Positions 1 to 13,507 of a DNA stretch of 64,000 bases are shown piece by piece. Position 1 is the stretch's first letter; each line of letters begins with the position of its first letter. The notes under the pieces were generated by a model. The model made no database searches. It saw nothing but the letters and a program-made list of their open reading frames with translations, and was not told where the DNA came from. The translations under genes were made by a program, and so were the position numbers. This DNA is from Bugulina stolonifera. Taxonomy: Eukaryota; Bryozoa; Gymnolaemata; Cheilostomatida; Bugulidae. The DNA is taken from assembly GCA_935421135.1 (NCBI GenBank), contig OW285191.1:17996700-18060699 (forward strand), given 5' to 3'.

Positions 1-3000
1 CTGTTGACTGTGGAGCAGCACAATAACAGGATATGTCTTCTACAGAGTGTTAGGAAGGTTCATCTCTCTAGTTATTATTACTGCAAGTGTAATGAAAAGA
101 AAATGTTGTGTTCAAGAGAGCTGTTGAAATTGGTGCAAGTGGAAGCAGTGAACATACATTAATAAAATAACATGATGTGCAGTTGTGAACAGTTTGCTTA
201 GCTTTGTGTTAAACAATGGCTACACTAATTTTATTTGCTTAGCAGGCAGTAGTACAGCTGTAGTAGTACTAGCTGTCTACTACTCATTCTAACTACATGA
301 CCAGTTGTTCAGCTCTGTTGACCTATATCTACAGTTGGCCAATAGGAATAAAGCATCAACCTATTCATAACAATGACTAGCCACTTCTTGCATCAAAGGT
401 GTGTAGCTGAAGCGTCTGTTTTATATAGGGAGACAGTCAGTCGATACAAATGTGATAAGAACTGCATCCAATTGAGAACTTGAGATGATAAACTTATGAT
501 AGTATGTTATAGGCTAACATCTACACATTTAGCCTGGCAAAAGGCAGCATGAACAATTTTCAACCAGTTAACATGTCTTCATTAAACAATAGGCTATATG
601 CTACAAAATCTTGTATCTCATGGGTATTGTGGACACAACCCAGAAATGCTACATACATGTAGGTGGTTCTGTTATTCTAATGGCATATTATTAGGTGTAG
701 TAGCAGACCTATGTGCCCACCACCCACCATATTCTATGAGCATGGCATATAGCATACGCAGTAGTTGTCTCCTCACGGATGAAGCATGGGGCCCGACAAG
801 TAAACGTCTTCATAGCAGTAGCTCTCATTCTTACTACTGGGTTTGATATAAGAGAATTCACATAAATGCTGTAAGAAATTGGTCTGTAAACCAAACTTTG
901 TCTCCTGCATGTACATTGTATGCACAGAGGTTGGATGGATGATTTGGACTACGATATTAGCAGAGCAGCAGACATACTGCACAAAGTACCTAAGTCAGTA
1001 TAACTGTCATGCTATACTAATATTATGATAATCTACCAGTATAGAGTAGTTTAGATTACAGTTTGAGTCTTCCCACTCACCTCAACTGTTGTTATTATAC
1101 ATCAACATTCCTGAATATCATCAGCTTCTATTTTCTCTGGAACCAGATCAAGATATAACCATGTAGCCTGGGTTCCACAAGAGTAAAAACTAATTAAGTG
1201 ATTGTGGTAATGATTGTAGAGGAGGTGGAGGTAACTGTGGTGTGTGTCTCAAGTCCTACAGGCTACACCTTTCTACTCATCAGGCCGGACCGGAGTGACT
1301 CTTATATTGGGGAGTAGAGTGACTCCAGCCCCAACATAAGATGGTTGAGGAGAGACAGCTCTTTTAGCCAACAGTGCGCTTGGACAGTTCAACATTGTAC
1401 ATGTACATACATTTATGTCATACTATTATGGATATTGATTCAAGGAATACCTAGTTTACTTCAATCTATGCATCTGTTAGCTGCAGCAGTTGAGAAATAT
1501 ATTGACAGCCTTAGATCTTTGTTGTTTGTGAGTAGGATTGGGCGAGAACACAACTTCATCTACTTCAGTGTTGGCGAAGAACAAAGGCTATAATTATGTT
1601 GGATTGTTCCACTCCTGCACCTAGTTCCAATGCACGCTTGGAGGTTGATGCTGCTGGTATTGACACTGGCGACCATGTTCCTCCATCTTTCTCTTGACCA
1701 GCAAAATATTAAAGTTATTCTTCTAACAACACACATGTCATAATTAGCAGCTTCTAGTATACTGCATGCCCCCACTCTAATGCATAAATAATTCTTGCAT
1801 CTACAACAACTGAGTATATACATTACATGTACATTATATATATTTATACACTATATATAAACATACCTTGATAGAATATGTTTGATGAGGTCATTTATTA
1901 GTCAGCATAAAGAACTGAAATGGTAAACTAGAATACACGTACAATACAACACTGTATTGTCAATACAGTCAATACAGGTTTATAGAAAAGTTAGAACATT
2001 ACCTTTAAAATATAGTCAGCAATCAGCATACTGTAGACTTACATTATTCTTGTTCTAATATTATTAACCTTGCATTAATAACTGTATGGGTTTCAAATAT
2101 TTTATAATAAAATATGCCCCATGTGACAGAAATCCTTGGATAGGCTCTACATGTGACACAGAACATGACATAAGCCTACCAACTCACACGTCTTGGTCTT
2201 TCTGTGTAGATTGTTCTAGAAATGCAAACAACAACAGCATAAATTAATAATTCTACCATAAGCTCAATAATTCAAGAATCATTAGTATTCAGCTCTAAAT
2301 GATACTTAAAAAATAAGTAATAGAGAATAGTTTTTATATTATTATTAAAAAATTTACAAATTTACAAACAGTTAGAAATAAACTGTCTTCTTATGATGAA
2401 ATAATCTACAAAGGAAATATAAGTTCTGCATCTACATGTAGTTGTATTGTAATGTGACCCACACAGACTGACCACACAGACAGATATTATGTGTTTTCTA
2501 ACATTAATAGGTTAGAAGGGCAGCGTTTTGGCACAACACCAACAATACATGTAGTTGTCAGCAATGACTGTTTTATTATATAAAATATAATTGGGCGGGT
2601 GTGTGGCAAGGAAACATTATAGCCCTAAAATTACTCCAAAAATATGCAGTTGGGTGTTAGTGAGTTATTGGTGATGGGTACTGCTTTTCCACTCTTAGTA
2701 TTTTTTCATGGTCAGGCATTTGTTTAAAAATGCTAAATAATACAACATTGTAGAAAGCTGGGGCTGGGAGCATTACCTCTTTCTACCAATGATTATAAAA
2801 TTGTGCAGTTAAAACAGCAGCTACTATGTGGCTTTATTTTATATACACTTTATGTACACTATATTGTACTATTTATGTACACTGTCCATGTAAATACTAT
2901 ACTAGTAAAAGCTGTGTCCACACATATTCAGTAACAAGCCCCACCAAGATATTAAAGTAATTCTTCTAACAGATTAAGTTCTTTCAGCAGATATACTTTT

Positions 3001-6000
3001 TAGTCCTCTAGTCTATCACAGACTTGTAAAACCAGGTAGTATTAAAACTTATGTAAGAACCGGTTGGTGATGGAAGAAAACCGATAGAGAAATGGAACAA
3101 GTAGCTCTCCACTCGTTTATTTGGATTCAACAGATACATGTAACTACTACAATTACTTCTGGAATTTATAGAGAATATCCTATTCTATCCTATTCTATTC
3201 CCTCTTTCTACATCCTTCTTTCTACACACATTCTTATCTCTGGACAGGTGCCTCTGGTCCATAGAGTTCCAGCAAGAGGCATGTTGTGTGCTATTACCAT
3301 GCTTTTGAGTTTAACAGTTACTCTCACTATACCATCACCATGTAAGGTGTAAGGTTTATTTCTGGTGAAAGAGAAGGGGAATGATGTGGGGAGGGTTGGA
3401 GAGTCTCCAGCTGAACAGAGAAGAGGCTCCCAAGTAAAGTAGCTTAATGGATGCTGGATGAATAAGTGTGGAAGGCAAAAAAGTGTTTATTATCACAATA
3501 GTGTTCTAATTTGCGACTTATCTACAGATTAATAGTCCTATATTATTTATGTACACCTATTTCCACTTCCTTGTCCATAGACAGGTGCTTGTGCGTTTTT
3601 CCTAATTACCATACAGTTCCTTGTGGTGTCAGCAAGTTCCACGCAAGCTCATAATAGTATAAATAATCTTTAACTGTCGGGTCTTCTATTACAGGACGAA
3701 CCCATGTTGTCACACATGCGATTATTAAGCAGTATTATTAGTCTAATCATAGAGATATAAAATTTCCATCTCTCTCCTTTATACAACATGTAGATAGGAA
3801 AATATATTCACTATGCATGATAATGATGATGTTTCTTAGTTTCTACCTTTTTTGTTTCAAACTGCATGTTTTAACACAAAATCATACAGGTCCGCTGGTT
3901 GGCAGTTCTGACGTGGAAGGAAGGGAGGAATATTTGATAGCCGATAGCGCTTTTGGGTATTGCTGTTGCACATATGGTGCTGTGTATTCTGGTTTAGCAG
4001 ATCTAGCCCTACCACACGCGAATCAACAATACATGCAACTGCTCTAGGTCTACAAAATATTCTTCATGTACTACAAAATATAAGTGCCCAAATAGTGGCT
4101 AAAATGTTCTCGTTATTTTGAAGAATGAAAAGCGCGCGAGGTTATTAGGATGAAATACACTAGTCACAAGTGTGACTAAAGATCTACTGTTACCAAGTTA
4201 GGCAGAAGGCTAAACTTGCTGAGAAAGGCCAAAACACTCAGATAACACAATGTCTATAAAAATATGTTATTTACACTCGCCTTGGTGTTGAATGCTTGGT
4301 ATCATACAATACAATATATAGCCTGGATGTGAAGCACAACTGGAAATGCATAGTCTACTTCTTGCAGAGCAAGTTCACTAAAATAAACAGCTACTACAAG
4401 CTCGTGAATAATAGTACTATAACAATAATTATTAATTATAGATTGAACTACATCATCTTGGAAACAATTCATAAACTTGTACATAGTATCATAATAATTA
4501 GTATTATATCTTTCTCCTCGGACTTGATCAAGTACATAATATGTGCCTGTGTATATGGAGGTAATATGCTAAAAAATTCAAAAGATTTCAGCTTCTCGCT
4601 GAGGTTCAGAATGAATGTTGGTGAACATCTGAATGAGACTCTAAAATGAGGTCAATGGACGTGTGCAGAGGTCAATGTACTTGGCGCTATTAGAAACAAA
4701 TTTACTTGAATACAATAAGTATTCTTATAAATTGTGTACACATTTTTAATTAGAATTCAAATACAAATAAGCTTAATATAAGCCTACTCAAAAACATGTA
4801 TATAATATAAAATATTCACCCTCTGGGAAAGCAAGATATCATACAAAACAATAGTAAAGATTGCCAAGTTTCTGCCATAAAAATTTTTCGGTGGAAAACA
4901 AAAATTACACAATAAAACTTTGCAAATGTGTATGTATTTATCTACATGTATGTGGGTCTATTGTATGTGCATGTAAAAACAGAAGCACAGTATTCCATTT
5001 TAATTATTGCACATTATTTTTAAATTTATACAAAATTTAAATTTTTATAGAACCTGCATAGTAAATTCACATCTTTATTGGCTCAAAAATATTATTCATG
5101 CAAAATGTGAACTGGTAAGCAATTAAATTAGACATATTATACTTTTAAAACCACATAAATAATGTTAATTTTACATTGCAATTCCTTACACAAATCACAT
5201 GCATGTTCTCATACCTTCAGCCTATATCTATAATATTATAGCTTCAATTGTATAACTCTTGTAAAAGTAAAACGCTAAAGTTTTAGAATATTCAATTGAA
5301 AGTAGATTATTGATTCTAGAATGCACTGTAAAATAATAATAATATAACAATAATTGATAAATAATTGCTCAAATACACCAATTAGGAAATAGGAATATGA
5401 TTTACATGTATGAATGAATATAATACTGTGTCGTGAGTACCTACAGAATATTATGTCTCACTAGACTTATATGTCGACATCAAGTTTCAAATTGCAAATT
5501 TGGTTATATCCTTTGGTCAAAATCAGGTACCTTCAGCATAATTGTACTCTACCCCCTACATGGTTAGGGTGGGTTGGTCTGAGTACCAAGCCTGAGCCGC
5601 AGCAAGATGAGGATATAGGGCTAATATCCCAGCGAAGCATTCATTCTAGTGGATTTGGACAAACACCTAAATCGGCAGGTGGTTAGTCATTTCCAACCCC
5701 AACCTACCTGCTGATTCAAAAAGTTCAGAACACAGGCTATATTAGTTTGCATAATAGGCTATTTAGGTGTAGAAATATTAATACCTGAAAAAATTCTCAC
5801 AACCACTATCAAGGCTACTTGTGAACCAAACCTTTTTAGAAAGTTGGTTATCCTACATGTGCATAAAGTTCTTGGAAAGCTGTGACTAACACTATAGCCT
5901 GTGGTTTGCTCTGCAGTGTAATGGATTGGGTCATAAGGTGGCCCTAAGGCTGAATTAGAATGAAGACATTCCCTGATTATGAATAATGGCCAAAGTGAAA

Positions 6001-8558
6001 TTGTGTGAAGGTTTGTATAAATGGGATAGAAATAGAGGATAAAATACAAGGTCTGTAAGCTAGGCCAACACCAAGTATGGGCATAAAATGATAATCATTA
6101 GGCCTATCATGCAGATTCAAGTTCCTATTTTCAATATAGCCAACCAGGGCGATTATGCATCCTATACTAGCCAGAGCTGAGATAGTATGTTATTTCCTTG
6201 ATAGATTATGATAATATTACTCTCTAATGCAATAAACTAGTTCAAGAAAAGACTATAGGAATGAATGTCTACCAGAAGAAAAAATATTTTAAAAGTACCC
6301 TATAATAGCTGAGTTTTAAACTCAAAGTCATAAACACACAGTTCAGGTAACCATGGTAGAACTAGTAAACTGTTGTTTACAGTAGCCTACTTGCAAAGTT
6401 TTGGGTGTGGTCTGACATCTACTTCAGCTAAGTAAAGCTATTTTCCTGCAGGTGACTGCTATGGCTTTGCTTGGAAAGTTCCATCAGTCAATTAGACTCA
6501 TGCTCAGTGTTCTGTATAATATCTGTGTATTATATACTCATTAGTTCTTAATCTACTAAAAGAACACAAATGACACAGAGACTGACAGGCTTGCCTTATA
6601 AATAGTAAGAATACTGTCTGAGAAAATCCCGCAAAGTATTATATGATCTCTCTATTTAGCTACAAGGAGCAGAGATTGAGCACTTACATGTAGCTATGGT
6701 TCCCTGGAACCTCTCTTAAAAAATCAGTCATAAATTCACTGGACAGATACAATGTAGATAGCTTTGAACATCTGCCAAAATAACTAAGGGGAAGTTGTCT
6801 TTTCTATACATTTTTTGTCTTCCAACCAATCCGCTCCAATCATAATAGTGGCATTTCTGTACCTCTACATCACTTATTCAAACTAAACCCTCTACACTTC
6901 CTAGTAATCCATTACTTCTCCACCTCTATATTTAATAGTCTAGCCTATACAATGACACTACCACATCTGTTACAGGTTACACTGTTATAGCATACATATA
7001 GGCCTACATGTATTATTATACTTATACCATGTCGGTTGGCAACAGTGTCAGTGTTCTATTTACTGTTCTGCCACTTCCACCTGCGTACCTTTTTCACATC
7101 GTCTACCTCATTCATAGTTTACCATTATATAATTATATAGAATGGTTGTAACTAATCAGCTTTCTCCATTTCTGGTCCCAGACGAGAGAGATCCACCCAG
7201 AAGAAATTCACTTTTTATTAATCTGAAATCTGGAGAGCTTCTACCACACTAGCAATAGTTGTGAGGTGCATCAGAACTTGCTTTTATTAGTGTGTATCCT
7301 GAGGTACTCCTACGTAACTTTCTGGACATGACCTCTTGTAGCCTTCTCTCATCAGTCTGTCTGGGGTTCCACATCTGCTTTTGGTCTGTGTAGGGGTGGG
7401 GGTGTAAGGTGTACCATTTACCAGATGTAGCCTTGCAGGATAAGGGAGACTTGAGATGTACAAAGTTGTTAGTGGTGGTTGTTTATGGCCAATTAAGGTG
7501 TAGATGGGACAAGGAGTGTTAATTAGATCTGTAATACATCCAACAGATTGGACATTATCAGGGCCAACATATTGCTTTCATTAACTTCAGTAAGTTATAC
7601 ATGTAATTCTTCTGAGCCCAGTAAACATATTGACAGTTTAGTAGGACACAAAGGGATTTAACCTTTATCAGAAATTTACATCCAATCTAACATTTACTTG
7701 ATGAATACAATGCACTGAATCATAGAAGTTAGTGCAAACCCATAGTTTGAATGATTGATCACTCCCAAGCATAAAGTAACATACATGTAAATACCTAGAC
7801 TCCATGCTGCATTGTGTAATTGAATTATTAAGTAGAGGATTCAGTTTGTTCAATTTACAGTGCACTAGACAGATAGATGCACAGGATAGAACAGGAGTGT
7901 CAGTGAATAAGCCATTGGCCACAGAGCCCAATCCTAGTAAATAATGGCAGAGGTTTGGAGAGCTAGTGAATTATAGTCATATGCTCTACTTTCTATTATT
8001 CTATTATACAGGTCACACAGGAGCCATTCTTTTGCAGTCATTATGTGCACCTATTATAAATCAAGCAGGTGCTTGCTCTAGCTAAAGCAAGTGCTTGTTG
8101 TAGCTGCAGGTAGCACCACTGGGTAATAACTAGGTGTATAAAATATTGTAGAACTACTTATTCTACGTATATTTTTAGCTTTGCAATAGCTTTACTCCGA
8201 TGTGGCATTACATCGTGACTACACTATATATTATTACTTTTGCATGATTGTATAGTACCAATTATGTGTAACACAATATACTACATTGTAAGTGTAATTA
8301 CAGATAAGCAATACCAAGCCTTCAGATATGCAACAACACTGTAAATTAATATTGATTACTTGTAGCTATGTATGCTTGACTTTGAACTCTTACAGGATAT
8401 TATTATACTCTAGTACTAGTTGATGTGCATCATGTGTTAGTATTACTCAAGCTAGTTTGACCTACTTAACCTAATGCTAAGTACTAACTGTATATCAGGT
8501 ATATTCCCATTAGCCCTGCAGGTTTGATTAACTCTTCCTGGTCCCATAGCTGTACAAG
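1..8558. other. intergenic DNA, no supported gene
   Basis: AT-rich DNA with no open frame that looks like a conserved protein. The longest frame (4296-4649, plus) translates to an Asn/Ile/Tyr-rich chain, as expected from AT-rich non-coding DNA. Two short coding-like stretches preceded by acceptor-like sequence (about 1569-1697 and 7184-7252) could be terminal exons, but have no recognisable homology. Frequent ACATGTA words are scattered through it. Confidence 0.5.
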
Positions 8559-8730
8559 TGCTGTACATTTATATCACCTGATGCCTACCTGTTACTGTAT
8601 TGTGTGCTGTACATGTATATCACCTGATGCCTACCTGTTACTGTATTATGTGCTGTACAAGTATATCCCCTGATGCCTACCTGTTACTGTATGTGTACTG
8701 TACATGTATATCACCTGATGCCTACCTGTT
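8559..8730. repeat. 46-bp tandem repeat, about 3.7 copies
   Basis: A unit containing CTGTACATGTATATCACC and TGATGCCTACCTGTTACTG recurs with starts at 8561, 8607, 8653 and 8698, so the period is 46, 46 and 45 bp. Copies differ by a few substitutions and the last is truncated. The frame through it is open only because the repeat lacks stops; I do not call a gene. Confidence 0.9.
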
Positions 8731-10368
8731 CTCTGGTAGAAGAGAAAAAGTAAGCTTATGTAACTTACTACCAAAGGAGAGAAGTTTGAGATGAGATTGA
8801 CCTATTGCTGTTAGGAAGTTGTCTTCTCCAACATTAGTTTCAAGTCCTGCAACATTGATCCCTGGCTCTCAGACCAGTGTACAGCACTGTAATTGTACTA
8901 GTCTGGCTGTACCTCACCTACCAGGGGAAAGCCTATGCCAGCTTATTTCCCTCTAGGGTTGTGTAGGGTATTTCAAGTTCCCCAAAAATATTTTTTTTCA
9001 ATTACTACTTATACTTACTCGTTCAACCTCAGTCCTTCCCACTATTACATAGAATAGCCGTGGAGGCTACAAGCTATTACTAATATTTCATATGTAATCC
9101 TATTTTTTTATACAATTGTTACTCTCCATCCACAGCTACATATACTGGCTGCTACCCATAGGAAAATAAAGGATAGTTTCTGTATATTTCACATAAGTTA
9201 GGTTAAGTTCCATGCTCATAGCACCTTATCTACTTATGAATCAATCATTGATTCAGTTTCCTGTCTGCAGAGAAATATGAGATGAGGATATTAGTCTACA
9301 ATTCATAACATATGTCCTATCTATCTAAATTGTAGGCTACTAGAACATGAACCTCACAATTTGTGCTGGCCGAGCCTGCTTATGTGATAATTATAGTAAC
9401 AATTATTGTAAATTGTTGCACATGCACACACAATGTACTTTTGTTTGTTTATAAATTAGTGGCATGTATGGCTATGCACCTACGTGATTGCACTACTTGT
9501 ACTTGTGTTCAAAAAATAAGCACAATACACAACTGGAGGAGGAGTGGATGTTCTATAGCTGAGGTAGTCATTCTTGTTTAAAAGTGAACTACAATTTACA
9601 AGACTGTGTGGGCATAGCTACTGATAACAACCCAACCTGTTTTCCACCCAAACTGGTTTACTACTTCAAAAACATGTTAGGAAATAACACTGTTTACACT
9701 CTCCACTCACTGTTTGCACTTTAAAAAACACCCTGCAAGCTTACAATAGTACTCATACCTTCAAGGAATTAACTGCTGACTTATAACCATATAAGCTCCA
9801 GCAGACTACTAGTTTTGGGTAATCTGTAGCAAAAAACTGAAGTTACTTCTCCAATTATCATTACAGTCAGCTTTCAGTCTAGTACATGCTAATGGGGTGC
9901 ATCATATTATTATATACATTACCATTCATTTATTCAAGGTATCAAATCAGTTTGTCATGAGGAAATCCAAACGAGTAGAAAGTGAGATATTTTGAAAATT
10001 GCATGCAACGGAGGATTGATACTGACTGGGAGACAGAAGTAGCATTGGAGTCATCCTCTCATTGTGAATGATAAATGATGGCTACACATAACTACATAAT
10101 TATACATGTAATGCAGTCATGTACTATAGTAATGAACAAAACTCACATAGAAAAGTAAAATAGGTTCTTGAGTGAGCTCCTACAATAGTTGCATATCCTT
10201 GATCAGCCTATTTTGCTAGGATGTGATTTTGACTGAAAAAGAAAGCAGAAGGCATGAAGTGAGAGGTTGAATACCTATGTATACCTCACTTGCTCCAACC
10301 AGAAACAAGTTGGATGTCAAAGCAAAGAAAAAATATAAAAAGAATGGCCAAATCCTATGCTTGGCAGC
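8731..10368. other. intergenic DNA, nothing recognised
   Basis: No conserved frame, RNA gene or clear mobile element was seen between the tandem repeat and the hAT relic. It is AT-rich with short homopolymer runs. Confidence 0.5.
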
Positions 10369-10376
10369 CTCTAGGT

Positions 10377-11016
10377 CAGGGGTTCCCAACCAGGGGGAAG
10401 TTCCCCCCCCCCCCAGGGGGGAATTTTAGATATACAAGGGTGTAATTTTCATGCTCTGTGTATCTTCCAATGCTGAGTCCTATAATGTTGTTTACCAGAT
10501 GATCCTTGAGCTTAAATTTGACTCAGCTGCAAAACTCTCGTTTAGAACAATGATATTTACCGAGTTTTGGCCAACAATAATGAATAGTTATCCAAGAATC
10601 GCAAAGATTGCCTTCCGAAATATTCTACCATTCGTAACTACATATCTTTGCAAATCAGCTTTTTCAGTTTTACTTGGCATCAAATCTAAAGAGCGTAGCC
10701 GGCTGCAGGTGGAAGAGGATTTACGCTGTGCTCTATCCCAAACTACGCCTCGCATTGAAGAACTTTGTCAAAAGGAACAACAGCAGAGATCGCATTAAAT
10801 ATAATATCGTACTGTAGACATGTCATGCACAATATTATTTTACTATATTTTGCATAATATTTTATCTACATTCTACAATAAAGTCTCAAAGCAATCCTTT
10901 TATCATTGTCTTTTGGTCTTGGATAATATTCCAATGTGGTGGGGGGGGGGGGAGGGAATTTAATACTCTGATTCAGCCCAAAGGGGGAATAGAGTGAAAA
11001 AGGTTGGGAACCCCTG
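10377..11016 (+). mobile_element. deleted hAT-superfamily DNA transposon
   Basis: The ends are a perfect 15-bp terminal inverted repeat, CAGGGGTTCCCAACC at the left and its complement at the right. Flanking 8-bp sequences CTCTAGGT (10369-10376) and CTCTAGAT (11017-11024) match at 7 of 8 positions, which fits the 8-bp target-site duplication typical of hAT elements. Subterminal C- and G-runs (about 10403-10414 and 10940-10951) could fold back on each other. Inside lies only the 3' part of a transposase frame, so the 640-bp copy is internally deleted and cannot move by itself. Confidence 0.88.
10451..10798 (+). pseudogene. hAT transposase C-terminal fragment (ZBED5/FAM200-like dimerisation region)
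   Basis: This 115-codon frame is the carboxyl end of a hAT transposase. It carries the pattern FW..I.N.YP.I...A....LPF.TTYLC...FS.L..IK.K.R.RL.VE.DLR.AL....PRI.EL, characteristic of the C-terminal dimerisation region in the Charlie/ZBED5/FAM200 group. The N-terminal zinc finger and the catalytic DDE core are absent, and the first ATG is probably accidental because homology starts a little downstream. The frame ends at TAA about 220 bp before the right terminal repeat, as expected for the 3' end of such an element. It is still open, suggesting fairly recent insertion or a young non-autonomous derivative. Best read as a relic inside the element at 10377-11016. Confidence 0.85.
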
Positions 11017-11024
11017 CTCTAGAT

Positions 11025-11490
11025 AGTACAGTCAATTACAGTGTTGATACTGATCAACATAGGTTCCAGTGAAGCTGGTCTCATGGGAATTCCACCATTA
11101 TTATTCTCAAGAGAAAATTTCTCAATAGCACCAAAAATTATTTTGGAGAACATTTTTGCATGTACTAAATTACCAACCCAACCCTGCCATATATTCTTCA
11201 ATCTCATGAACATGGTAGTAGTTTCCTGCTCTTACTCAATCAGTTAGTTAGTATGTTGGTAAGCTGAAGGAATGGGAGTGTCCCTCACTAAATATAGTGG
11301 TATCTGAGAAATGTAGGTGTGTACCAAGAGCAGAGAGTTGTTTATATAGTAAATGCTAACAGGTTGGTAGTGCCAGAATCTCCTTTGCTCACAGATAGAA
11401 AACAATTGAGTTTTAAATATATCTCATGTTGCTAGCTTTAGATGTGTAGTTTAATATTATTTGATGGTTTACCAGCTAGCTAGTCCACAG
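11025..11490. other. intergenic DNA, nothing recognised
   Basis: A 68-codon frame (11041-11247, plus) and its antisense counterpart overlap here. Neither shows a recognisable family pattern and I do not call them. Confidence 0.45.
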
Positions 11491-11566
11491 GTCGAGATAG
11501 CTCAGTTGGTAGAGCACACCGTTTTCATTCTGGAAGCTGCGGGTTCAAATCACAGCTGGGCTGTTC
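11491..11566 (+). mobile_element. tRNA-derived SINE head
   Basis: RNA polymerase III box A TAGCTCAGTTGG (11498-11509) and box B GGTTCAAATCA (11542-11552) are spaced as in a tRNA. The D arm (GCTC...GAGC) pairs, but the anticodon stem and acceptor stem do not, so this is not a functional tRNA. A tRNA-related SINE is the simplest reading; the body may extend to about 11840, but I cannot define its 3' end from one copy. Confidence 0.65.
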
Positions 11567-13507
11567 CTGGTAAAAAGCCTTCAGAAGCCTTTTCACCCTA
11601 ACAGGACCTAAAATAAATACCAAGGTCTCTTGTACCAAATTCGAAAAGGATCCTGACCAGTTCCATCCATGTATGGCCTGGTCTTGTTCACATTCCTGTG
11701 ATCACACTTAGATGCATAACTAGCAGAAAGCTTCATTGGTTAAAGGCTCTGCTGGCTGCTTGGTATTTCCCAGCATTCCATTGCCATTGTGACTGAATGG
11801 AGACCTTTCCTTTCCTAGTTCACAGGTTTACTAAACATGTACTTGGACTGCTTGCTACTGTACTTTCTTGCTGACACACATGGTAGTGTTCTTTCTGAGC
11901 AAAGTGGTTATTCCTCAACAGTGTGTAAAAAGCTTTGGGTGAAACAACTACAGTAATTTATCAGTCTTAAATTTTACAAATAGTTGCAACATTTTGAAAT
12001 TTTCTTACAAAACAGTTAATATTGCAGAGCTGTGCTACGATGTTTCTAAGAACATGCAATTTTGGAAGAGGTTGTATAGGATGTATTATATTACATCACA
12101 TGTAGGCCTATCACCCTTAGTACTGGATTTATGGGGTGCAGAAAAAAAGTTTGAAGTTTGAAGGGGTAAGTGAAAAAGAGAGTCTAGTACAGAATGTCGC
12201 TAAAATGCTCAAAATAGTCGAACAACTATTACCCAATCTGATATTCAGATAAGTCTATTGCAGTAAGTTAGTATTCCAGCACAGAGACAGATGAGACTTC
12301 AAATTGAAATTTAGTTTGTTAAACATGTTCACAATATATTATTTTAATTGTTATCAACTACTTCTCCCTCTCACAATACCACTTTACTCTGTTTTAAATT
12401 CTTTCTCTCACACTCAACCAGAAAGAATATGAATAGGTAGAAGATGGAGGATACATGTACATGTTATATTGCAGTACATTGTAGTGTCAGTTACATGTAC
12501 TATAGCTCAGCTGAGCAAGAGCTTACTGAAATTGATAATTAGTATTGTTAGTAAGGTGATATATACGGCTGCACCAATATTGTGGTGGAAATTGGCCTGT
12601 TCTTGCTATGACACCAAAGCTCTAACTATGACACTGAATGACTTTGTATTAATATTGTAGTCTCTCCATTCTTGTCCGTCTGATTCTAATCTATTTCAAG
12701 TATTTATAACATTTATGCCATTTTTAATGTAAAATATTGGTCTAATATCTACGAGATACAGCTAAAAGTCCACAAAAGCTTCATTTGTGTACGTACATGG
12801 TACATAATATATAATATTATTTACTGTAGCCTACATAATATCAGGTTAAGTGCTTCAATTTTGAAAATAATATTATTGGTATTTTTACGAAAAGTTCTAG
12901 TAGGCAGGAATGCTTAAAATGTTTGGATATTATGAAAGCTATTTTTAGAATGCTCAACAATTAAGAAGTTAGGCACACTCTAATATAAAAATAAAAAAAC
13001 TGTTAAAATTTTATTAATTTCATATTTTGCTGGTTTCTGCAACATTGTCGCAACAATGTCACTTTCTCACAGCAATGGATGCGGACAGCAAATTTGTAAA
13101 CATTTAGCACGAAATGTATTTTAACCGTGTGACAGATAGACAAAGGAAGCTGACTATCCTAGCATCAGGTAGTGCACATCTAACAAGTACAAGTCCTACA
13201 GTTTATCTGACCAGTGTACATGCCTTGATGATGTTCACATGCTGTAAATCTATCAAAGTTTTCTCTGGAAATAAATGAGGTACAGATTGAAGTAACGTTA
13301 TCAGATGAAATAAGAATTGTTATAACAACAGCTTGTGGCCTACCAGTAGAGCACAAGGCATGTATGCAATTATGAAAATTTAGCTTATCAAAATAAAAAT
13401 GTCACAGACAAAAGATTTAAAAAAGGCTTACGAAGATAAAATTTTAAAGTTTATAGAATAAAAAATTTAAACAAGAATTCAGTTTTGATAAACAGAAAGT
13501 TAACTAT
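11567..13507. other. intergenic DNA downstream of array gene 1
   Basis: Apart from a possible SINE body in the first 250 bp I see no gene. The stretch next to 13508 is the 3' flank of the minus-strand gene 1; no perfect AATAAA was found close to its stop. Confidence 0.45.

Noticed and set aside
1569..1697. Coding-like stretch after an acceptor-like AG, ending in LEVDAAGIDTGDHVPPSFS and a stop
   Set aside because: No homology recognised and no neighbouring exons that join it; could be chance.
4296..4649. 117-codon frame, one of the longest outside the named genes
   Set aside because: Composition is that of AT-rich non-coding DNA (Asn, Ile, Tyr, Lys) and no pattern is visible.
7184..7252. Coding-like stretch after GGTCCCAG, with RRNSLFINLKSGELLPH and a stop
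   Set aside because: Too short, no recognisable family, no upstream exon found.
8559..8730. CRISPR-like appearance of spaced repeats
   Set aside because: The repeats are contiguous without unique spacers, and the DNA is from an animal.
11491..11566. Functional tRNA gene
   Set aside because: Anticodon and acceptor stems do not pair.
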